Origin: Gammaproteobacteria bacterium
Lineage (GTDB): Bacteria; Pseudomonadota; Gammaproteobacteria; Methylococcales; Methylomonadaceae
DNA length: 64,000 nucleotides
Direction: 5' to 3'
Assembly (NCBI GenBank): GCA_018830325.1
Contig: JAHJSQ010000036.1
Location: forward strand, 1-64,000
Shown here: one piece after another, positions 58,271 to 64,000 of the stretch
How the letters are laid out: every line of letters starts with the position of its first letter
Numbering within the stretch: position 1 is the stretch's first letter
Made by a program: the position numbers and the translations under genes
Notes under the pieces: generated by a model
Seen by the model: the letters and a program-made list of their open reading frames with translations, nothing else
What the model was told of the DNA's origin: nothing
The model's database searches: none

Positions 58271-59161
58271 ATGACAGCCCTTCACATCATCATTACCGAC
58301 TTCAATGGTTATACCCAAACCCGGCTTTGCCTCGAAGCCTTAAGCGCCAGTCATTACCGTGATTTCACCATTACTGTCGTCGACCATGGAACTACCGAAG
58401 AAACATCCGCCGGATTAACGAAAGAATTCCCTGAGGCAATGCAATTAAAAGGTTCGCCAAACCTGTGGTGGGCCGGCGCCAATAACTTAGGAATCCAACA
58501 CGGCTTAGCGTCCGGCGCCGACGCAATACTATTATTGAATAATGATTGTTATGTCAGTCCTGACACGGTGGGTATATTGGTTGAATTGATGCAAAAAACA
58601 CCAAACGCTATCATTGCGCCAGTGCAGCAAGATAAGCAATCCGGCGAAATGATATCAATTGGTCCATGCACTTGTTTTTTGCTAGGTTTTCCGAACATTG
58701 CGGGACATCAACAATTAACAAAAAAAATGCAAATTAACGAAACATTAGCGGTTAGTTTAATTATTGGCGGCAGAGGAGTTATTATCCCCGCCCAAGTTTT
58801 TAGGCAAATAGGATTGCTGGATCAGGAAAACTTACCGCATTACGGAGCAGACCATGATTTCTATTTGCGCGCACGACAACAAGGCATTGAGCTGTGTGTG
58901 GCAACTCACGCTTTTGTCAAAATCGATAACACGCGAACAACATTAGCGCATGATCCCGGATCGCTCGATGTCTCTGATTTTTTGCAATCATTAACAAGCA
59001 TCCGTTCACATCGTAATCTACGGGATGTGAATCGTTTGTTTCGAAAGCATTACCCCATTCCATACTTGTATCCGATTGGAGTTGCCTTATTTTTTAGCCG
59101 TTATGTGATGGTTTATCTGCTTAAACGTGGAATATTTTTGATGCGCAGGTTATTAAGATAG
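58271..59161 (+). CDS. Glycosyltransferase, family 2
   Basis: A 296-residue GT-A enzyme. The N-terminus MTALHIIITDFNGYTQTRLC, NLWWAGANNLGIQHGL, and AILLLNNDCYVSPDTVGIL (the metal/donor acidic residues) are typical of rhamnosyltransferase-like GT2 proteins. LPHYGADHDFYLRARQQG is the acceptor region. A C-terminal hydrophobic stretch (about 255-280) may associate with the membrane. Donor sugar unknown. Confidence 0.87.
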   Translation: MTALHIIITDFNGYTQTRLCLEALSASHYRDFTITVVDHGTTEETSAGLTKEFPEAMQLKGSPNLWWAGANNLGIQHGLASGADAILLLNNDCYVSPDTVGILVELMQKTPNAIIAPVQQDKQSGEMISIGPCTCFLLGFPNIAGHQQLTKKMQINETLAVSLIIGGRGVIIPAQVFRQIGLLDQENLPHYGADHDFYLRARQQGIELCVATHAFVKIDNTRTTLAHDPGSLDVSDFLQSLTSIRSHRNLRDVNRLFRKHYPIPYLYPIGVALFFSRYVMVYLLKRGIFLMRRLLR

Positions 59162-59196
59162 ACATATTGATAATGCTATAGCATACGCTTCATACC

Positions 59197-60432
59197 TCAT
59201 TGCATCTTACATGCTTGCTCATAAACCCTAAGATATTGCTCTGCCACCACTGGATAAGAAAACGTCTCCACCGTCTTTTGACGCGCATTCTTGCCGAGTT
59301 GCGCGCTTTCACTCTCTCGCAAAACCCAGTAAATACCCTCTGCCAGGTCTTCTACGTCAAATACGCGGGCGAGGTAACCACTATGCTGATGCTCGACAAT
59401 ATCGGGCAGGCCGCCGATGTCAAAAGCCACGACGGGCGTACCGCAGGCATGGGCCTCGACGCCGGTATTGGGCAAATTATCCTGACGCGAAGGCACCACC
59501 AGCGCATCCGCTGCACTGTAGAGTGCACGTAAACTCAGATCGTCGTGCAAATGGCCGGCATAATGCACCGAAAAACCCAAATCAGGCGGCTGCCGTGGCG
59601 CCAACTGGCCAAAGACCACCAGTTGCATCTCCTTAGCTTGCTCTTTCAGCAAATTAAGCGCATCGAGCAAAAGATCAAAGCCTTTGCGTGGATCTTGTCC
59701 ACCACCCATGGCGCCAAACAACAGCAGAGGCACATCTTGCGGCAGGCCCAGCAGTGATCGCGCAAGAGATTGATCGATGGGCTGCCAGCAGTCGGTGTCG
59801 ATAGCGTTGGGAATGACGCTCACCGGCCAGTCGTGCATGATGGCACTATCACGCACGCATTCCGCCAACCAGCGGCTTGGTGTCACAATGTGCATAGGTC
59901 GACGCCAATGTTTTCGCTTGCGTGCCCAGGTCCAGCGATTGAGATCGAAACCGGATTCATAACCCGGACGATTATCCGCCCGATACCCATCACGCCAGCG
60001 AGTGTCGTCGGTGTAATGCTCTGCTCCGCAGAAGGCCCACATATCATGCAGCGTCCAGACAATGGGTTTTTCGATACGCCCGATGTTAGCGATTGAAATC
60101 ATCCCGCCTTGCACCCAGTGCAGATGCACAATATCAGAATTAGAAGCGTTGAGACGAACCGGCCAACGTGACGGAAGAATCGCTGGAGAGTGCATGACAC
60201 GGTTCTGGGTTTGTAGCAAAAGCCTTAAGGGCATAGCCAACTGTGGTCGTATTGCTCCTAAAGCCTTCGCCAATTTGCTTGCAGGCCCCTCTACTGTCCA
60301 GTCACCTGCTCTGGCTATATTGACTCCCATCGTGGAATCGATACCCTCAGCGCGTAGGGCCTGATGAATACGATAAGCGGCAGCAAAAGCACCGCCGCGA
60401 ATATCGGACAAGCTAAGATGCATTATTTTCAT
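59197..60432 (-). CDS. Glycosyltransferase, family 4
   Basis: A 411-residue GT-B protein. It starts MKIMHLSLSDIRGGAFAAAY, with a donor site of SADALVVPSRQDNLPNTGVE followed by AHACGTPVVAFDIGGLPD (E-x7-E motif). PIVWTLHDMWAFCGAEHYT is common in this subgroup. It is convergent with the preceding GT2 gene. The codon use looks more GC-rich than in its neighbours. A decayed relative of its N-terminus is at 61202-61357. Confidence 0.9.
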   Translation of the reverse strand: MKIMHLSLSDIRGGAFAAAYRIHQALRAEGIDSTMGVNIARAGDWTVEGPASKLAKALGAIRPQLAMPLRLLLQTQNRVMHSPAILPSRWPVRLNASNSDIVHLHWVQGGMISIANIGRIEKPIVWTLHDMWAFCGAEHYTDDTRWRDGYRADNRPGYESGFDLNRWTWARKRKHWRRPMHIVTPSRWLAECVRDSAIMHDWPVSVIPNAIDTDCWQPIDQSLARSLLGLPQDVPLLLFGAMGGGQDPRKGFDLLLDALNLLKEQAKEMQLVVFGQLAPRQPPDLGFSVHYAGHLHDDLSLRALYSAADALVVPSRQDNLPNTGVEAHACGTPVVAFDIGGLPDIVEHQHSGYLARVFDVEDLAEGIYWVLRESESAQLGKNARQKTVETFSYPVVAEQYLRVYEQACKMQ

Positions 60433-60467
60433 TGCAAAATCGAAATAATATAGCCCGTTTCAACTAC

Positions 60468-61187
60468 TCACCCTACTTTTAAAAATATCGCATCGACTTG
60501 CAACGAGCGGCCATTTCTCGGATCAGTGAAGCCTTTTTGAATAGCCCAAAGTGTAAACCCACTTGCTTCCAAACGATCAATGACCTCTAGCCAAAGATGT
60601 TGTCCTTCGTAAAGTGGGACCAGCGATAGCTCACAAAGAACACCTTGAACACGCTTTAAAGTCTCGACCGCGCCATTCAGTACTTGCCACTCAAAACCTT
60701 GCGCATCAATTTTGATAAATAGTTTAGATTCGGAATGCAGATACTGATGCGAAATGGAATCCAATCGCACTATTGGTACGACTTCCTTACCAACATATAT
60801 TGAATCAATCGCAGCACTTGAATGCGCCTCAAGCATCGGAAAAACAGAAGACGAAACAGAGTTCCCCGAAATATTGATCTCAATTTCACCATTCTGATCT
60901 CCGATTGCGGCTTGCTCATGCACCAGCCATTTGGAATCTCTTTCTGCTTTATTTAATAGACTTCTCCGAGCTGAAGTTAATGGCTCAAAGCTAATAATTT
61001 CACCCTGAAAACCTTTCGATCTAATCTCAGTAGCAAATTGTCCTGTATTCGCACCAATATCAAAAACAATATCTATTTCCTTTTGGTGCATAGAAGCTAG
61101 CAATTGCAAATTTGGATCTGCAACAACTGATAGGCGATGTACATCAAATCCTAGCTTATTGAGTATTTTCCGAATAAATTTTTTCAT
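60468..61187 (-). CDS. FkbM-family methyltransferase
   Basis: The ATG at 61187 (MKKFIRKILNKLGFDVHRL) gives 239 residues; an upstream ATG at 61223 lies inside the decayed glycosyltransferase and is less likely. The SAM fold is shown by DIVFDIGANTGQFATEI (motif I), IISFEPL, and the FkbM signature LFIKIDAQGFEWQVLNGA. Family members methylate hydroxyl groups on sugars or polyketides. Its place in this cluster suggests an O-methylated glycan. Confidence 0.87.
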   Translation of the reverse strand: MKKFIRKILNKLGFDVHRLSVVADPNLQLLASMHQKEIDIVFDIGANTGQFATEIRSKGFQGEIISFEPLTSARRSLLNKAERDSKWLVHEQAAIGDQNGEIEINISGNSVSSSVFPMLEAHSSAAIDSIYVGKEVVPIVRLDSISHQYLHSESKLFIKIDAQGFEWQVLNGAVETLKRVQGVLCELSLVPLYEGQHLWLEVIDRLEASGFTLWAIQKGFTDPRNGRSLQVDAIFLKVG

Positions 61188-61201
61188 CGTAGCCTGAGGC
61201 C

Positions 61202-61357
61202 TTATTGTTGTGGTAGCGAACATAGTCGGTTATAGCCGATAGGTTTATATGCATTATCACATTCGATGCCCGCGCCACCCCAAACATGGTGATTACGGTA
61301 TGCCGTCCGTGCGGCACCGCCGGAAATGTCAGAATAGTTGATATGTAAAACCTTCAA
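61202..61357 (-). pseudogene. Decayed N-terminal fragment of a family 4 glycosyltransferase
   Basis: Reading from TTG at 61357, one base after the methyltransferase stop and with a GAGAAG site about 10 bases upstream, the frame gives KVLHINYSDISGGAARTAYR then NHHVWGGAGIECDNAY and ends at TAA after 51 codons. The first 34 residues align without gaps to the start of the GT4 gene at 59197-60432 (KIMHLSLSDIRGGAFAAAYR). The rest of such a protein is missing, so this is a remnant of a deleted gene. Confidence 0.72.
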
Positions 61358-61358
61358 A

Positions 61359-62276
61359 TTAGATTTTCTTCTCTAGCTCAACTAAGAGTGTATGCCCGGG
61401 AATCCATTTATTGAGTCCTATTTTTATTAACCAACAGATAGGGGCCGTTGAATATTTGTTGAAAAGAACTCGGTTTGCGGTAGTACTCAAGCCGGAAAAT
61501 AAACTTCTCAGATAACCTGTAACGAACCAAGCAATATGATAATTTGCAAGTGACTCTCGATGAACTGACCTCACTTTCACTGGAAAAAAATTTTCCAAAG
61601 CCCTAAACACTTGGGAATCCCAGTGGCTCATATGATGCGGCGGCTGATTAAGCAGATTTTGATTATTGGGATCAATTTTTCGTATAACGGCTGCATTTGG
61701 CACCGATAATATCAAGCGGCCACCTGGACGCAGATTTTTTAGCATATCCCTCAAAAAACCTCCGGGATCCGCAACATGCTCAAGCACCTGAAATGAACAA
61801 ATCGCATCGTACTGCATATCAATCTCAGATGACAAATGAGCTAAATCGATTTTGTAAATCTCGAAGCCTTGGCTACGAGCAAGCTCGGCTGCTGAAGGAT
61901 TCAGTTCAACCCCGTCAATCAAGACACCCTGATTTCTAGCTGCTCGCAGAAAATGACCAAATCCAACCCCCACTTCGAGAACATGTTCACCCGGCTCTAG
62001 TAGTCCAAGCGCGACGTCAAACTCCCATTTATCAGGCATGTAATACCAATTAAATGTCTCAAGTTGAGAATACAGTTCACCTTTGCCAGCAGCCTGCGGA
62101 GGAGCATACCATCCTAATCCAGTTGTCAAACATTTCCAGTATTCAATCGTCGGTAAAGAACGAAAATCCGCACCCACATCAACACCCATCGAATATTTCC
62201 ACTTTTCAGCTATGATCTTGGGCGAATATGTTGCAATTCGCTGAACATCAGACTTGCCAGTCAATGGGCTAAACAC
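61359..62276 (-). CDS. Class I SAM-dependent methyltransferase
   Basis: The start is GTG at 62276 with AGGAG seven bases upstream. The 305-residue product has motif I EHVLEVGVGFGHFLRAA (about 112-128), DGVELNPSAAELARSQG, AICSFQVLEHVADPGGFL and GGRLILSVPN. The first 100 residues include a Cys-poor region KSDVQRIATYSPKIIAEKW of unknown role. Likely to act on a glycan or lipid-linked sugar in this cluster. Confidence 0.88.
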   Translation of the reverse strand: MFSPLTGKSDVQRIATYSPKIIAEKWKYSMGVDVGADFRSLPTIEYWKCLTTGLGWYAPPQAAGKGELYSQLETFNWYYMPDKWEFDVALGLLEPGEHVLEVGVGFGHFLRAARNQGVLIDGVELNPSAAELARSQGFEIYKIDLAHLSSEIDMQYDAICSFQVLEHVADPGGFLRDMLKNLRPGGRLILSVPNAAVIRKIDPNNQNLLNQPPHHMSHWDSQVFRALENFFPVKVRSVHRESLANYHIAWFVTGYLRSLFSGLSTTANRVLFNKYSTAPICWLIKIGLNKWIPGHTLLVELEKKI

Positions 62277-62349
62277 ATCAATCTCCTAATTCATTTCAAA
62301 GTAATTGACAAACGCAAAACTACAACGAGATTGACTTTGATTTCTTTCA

Positions 62350-63294
62350 TCAAGCAAACCCTCGTTTTATACGGCGATAGACACCACCGACTATACTTCG
62401 CGGTAACCGCATCATAGAATGCGGCCAACGCAGATTGAGACCACCAAAAGTATGATCGAATACATACCGATCGGCTTCGATATCCTGTCCAACAGAATTA
62501 ATATGGCGTATCTCGCCCAACGCCCTAACCGGCAATCCTGCGAGGGGACTATCTGGGTCGGCCGTATGTGTCGAATCCGCACCAAAACCGATATTACTGA
62601 CCAAGTTGACATTGGGTGTGACCGTCAGACCTCCGTGATACCAGACGCTCGCCGTCCACGGATAAGCCCATGAATCAATCTGACCGGCACGTACTCGCTC
62701 AAAAATTGCGCTCCAATAACGTTGCTCTACTGGATCTGGCATTTTATGCTGCCAATCCTCAGACCTTTTCCAATCAATCCAGAAGGGGAGTTCTCCCTGG
62801 TAGTGCTGCCAAGCGCGCCGCCATGTAGCCCAACCCCAGCAGTGGTTATATTTGGAGAAATAATAAGATGCTTCGCCCCGCTTGCGCCCGTTCTGGAAAT
62901 TGTTGCCGGTAATCACCCAGACACGTTCGTCGTCGGCATAACGCTCAAGCAGCATGTCACAGAAACGAAAGAAATCCGGGTGTGCGACACAGTCGTCTTC
63001 CAGTACAATGGCGCGCTCAACCTGCCCAAAGACCCAATCCAGACCACTGCTCACGCGTCGCTTCAGGCCGAAATTACTGTCTGCATAATTGCGATAAACC
63101 TCACAAGGCCAATCTACCAGTTCGACGATCTCTCGTACCGCTGCGCATCGCGCCGCGTCGGTCGGATGCGCTGGGCGTGGGCCATCGGCGATGATGAAAA
63201 GTTGCGGCGGGCGCTGCTCGCGCAGCACGGCGAAGGTTTTTTCAGTGTGCTGCGGGCGGTTGAAGACGATGTAGGCTATGGGGGTTTCGGTCAT
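62350..63294 (-). CDS. Glycosyltransferase family 2-like protein
   Basis: A 314-residue GT-A-type protein: TPIAYIVFNRPQHTEKTFAV (N-terminus), FIIADGPRPAHPTDAARC, NFGLKRRVSSGLDWVF, and ERAIVLEDDCVAHPDFFRFC with the Glu-Asp-Asp donor site, then GWATWRRAW. This pattern is found in hemolytic/O-antigen cluster transferases. It overlaps the asparagine-synthase-like gene by four bases. Confidence 0.85.
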   Translation of the reverse strand: MTETPIAYIVFNRPQHTEKTFAVLREQRPPQLFIIADGPRPAHPTDAARCAAVREIVELVDWPCEVYRNYADSNFGLKRRVSSGLDWVFGQVERAIVLEDDCVAHPDFFRFCDMLLERYADDERVWVITGNNFQNGRKRGEASYYFSKYNHCWGWATWRRAWQHYQGELPFWIDWKRSEDWQHKMPDPVEQRYWSAIFERVRAGQIDSWAYPWTASVWYHGGLTVTPNVNLVSNIGFGADSTHTADPDSPLAGLPVRALGEIRHINSVGQDIEADRYVFDHTFGGLNLRWPHSMMRLPRSIVGGVYRRIKRGFA

Positions 63295-64000
63295 GAACTT
63301 TCCACTTGATGCTCAATAATAGACTGGAGTGGTTTTAGGCACAAGTAAGCGCAATAAGCTTTCAACGTATCAGGGCAAAGGTTAAACCTTCTGAGCACTC
63401 CACCGATTTTTGGAATGTCACAGACAGCAAGATGCCATTCCCGAATCAGGTTTAGCCTGGCGGTTTGGTTAACCCAATCGACGTAATCAGGATCCACCAC
63501 GTTTCCGAGCAATTGGCAATTAAGCGGGGTTAGCGGAACCTGCTTTATTGCTTGAAAATTCAAATTGTTTCTCCTTGAACTCTTCAGCCCTTGACTCTCA
63601 AGATCAAGACCAACCTTGGCGAAAAAGTCGCCTTGCCATCGACGGTTGGCTCTACGCTCTGGCGGAAGGTTGAGCATCGCCATAGCGATGTCGATATCGA
63701 GATAAGGAGTCCAGGGTTCAAAATTAAATAGTCGAGGTACACGCATCAAGTAGGAGATCAACATAATCTTCAGCCGCACTGTTGTGACAACCTGAAACCG
63801 ATGATCCTTCAGCCGCGCATAATGCTTTTCCCAGAAGAGCTCCCGCATTTCATGTTGTACCGGGATTCGCATTCGATTTGGATCGGCACGCAATCCATGT
63901 GTGTAGCCCAACTCGGACAGACAAGTATGGTTATTAATCTGATATGGAGGGATACTCCCCGCCCAAACATCACCGAAAATACCACTCAAAAACGCCTGCT
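63291..64000 (-). CDS. Asparagine-synthase-like protein (N-terminal part outside window)
   Basis: The frame is open to the right edge (236 codons seen), so the glutaminase and start are not visible. QAFLSGIFGDVWAGS resembles the pyrophosphate-loop region SGxxGDxxxGG of AsnB synthetase domains, and PWTPYLDIDIAMAMLNLPPE resembles the C-terminal AsnB helices. Such homologues occur in surface-glycan clusters where they amidate uronic acids. An internal TTG at 63989 is not a real start. Coupled to the GT gene at 63294. Confidence 0.75.
   Translation of the reverse strand, partial: QAFLSGIFGDVWAGSIPPYQINNHTCLSELGYTHGLRADPNRMRIPVQHEMRELFWEKHYARLKDHRFQVVTTVRLKIMLISYLMRVPRLFNFEPWTPYLDIDIAMAMLNLPPERRANRRWQGDFFAKVGLDLESQGLKSSRRNNLNFQAIKQVPLTPLNCQLLGNVVDPDYVDWVNQTARLNLIREWHLAVCDIPKIGGVLRRFNLCPDTLKAYCAYLCLKPLQSIIEHQVESS

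Overview
The window most resembles a chromosomal segment of a gammaproteobacterial (type I) methanotroph of the Methylomicrobium/Methylotuvimicrobium kind. The evidence is a serine-cycle/C1 gene group (hydroxypyruvate reductase, malate dehydrogenase, mtdA, glycerate 2-kinase, glyA, ftfL) set among gammaproteobacterial housekeeping blocks (ruvCAB-ybgC-tolQRA, pilMNOPQ-aroKB-damX-hemE, orn, rsgA). The genus is inferred from gene content only. No rRNA, tRNA, CRISPR array, transposase or prophage gene was recognised.

Layout. 1-8.7 kb (minus): tolA (cut by the window edge) with tolR, tolQ and ybgC, then ruvB, ruvA and ruvC, yebC, and a serB-like phosphatase overlapping serA. 8.8-11.6 kb (plus): tlpA-like thioredoxin, hemJ, thiD, thiE and a SoxX-like cytochrome c. 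11.8-20.1 kb (minus): a 1381-residue CheB-CheR-PAS-GGDEF-EAL hybrid, an orphan tungstate-type binding protein, serS, DUF190, an internally duplicated CrcB/Fluc fluoride channel, and orn. 20.2-25.7 kb (plus): M48 peptidase, rsgA, DUF502, and a membrane-tethered multicopper oxidase overlapping a membrane-tethered cupredoxin. 26.2-34.5 kb: the C1/serine-cycle group. 35.3-41.5 kb: Uma2, phosphomannomutase, an unknown protein plus lipoprotein pair, an EF-hand-like protein, tpx and hemE. 42.4-51.0 kb (minus): damX-like, aroB, aroK and pilQPONM. 52-54.3 kb: PBP1a. 54.7-56.2 kb: a second Uma2 gene and a FitAB-type toxin-antitoxin pair. 57.2-64 kb: a surface-polysaccharide cluster of glycosyltransferases, methyltransferases and a partial asparagine-synthase-like gene, with one decayed glycosyltransferase.

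The most unusual property is the intergenic DNA. It carries many copies of several short, palindromic, non-coding element families. One family (A) is bounded by TTA target duplications. A 64-bp element (B, perfect 15-bp inverted ends) sits inside family A with a TTCA duplication, and uninterrupted A copies in the same window show the empty site. A third family (C, TATACC ends) shares an internal core with A. Several copies abut stop codons: one element supplies the last base of the mtdA stop codon, and a palindrome supplies the C-terminal residues and stop of the tlpA-like gene. There are also a heptanucleotide array of about 20 copies between ruvB and ybgC and four 135-bp tandem units inside tolA.

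The genes cover envelope integrity (Tol), Holliday-junction processing (RuvABC), C1 assimilation, type IV pilus assembly, peptidoglycan synthesis and surface glycans. The copper-protein pair and the duplicated Fluc channel are the protein-level observations most worth follow-up. All family assignments were made by reading translated motifs; no database search was run.
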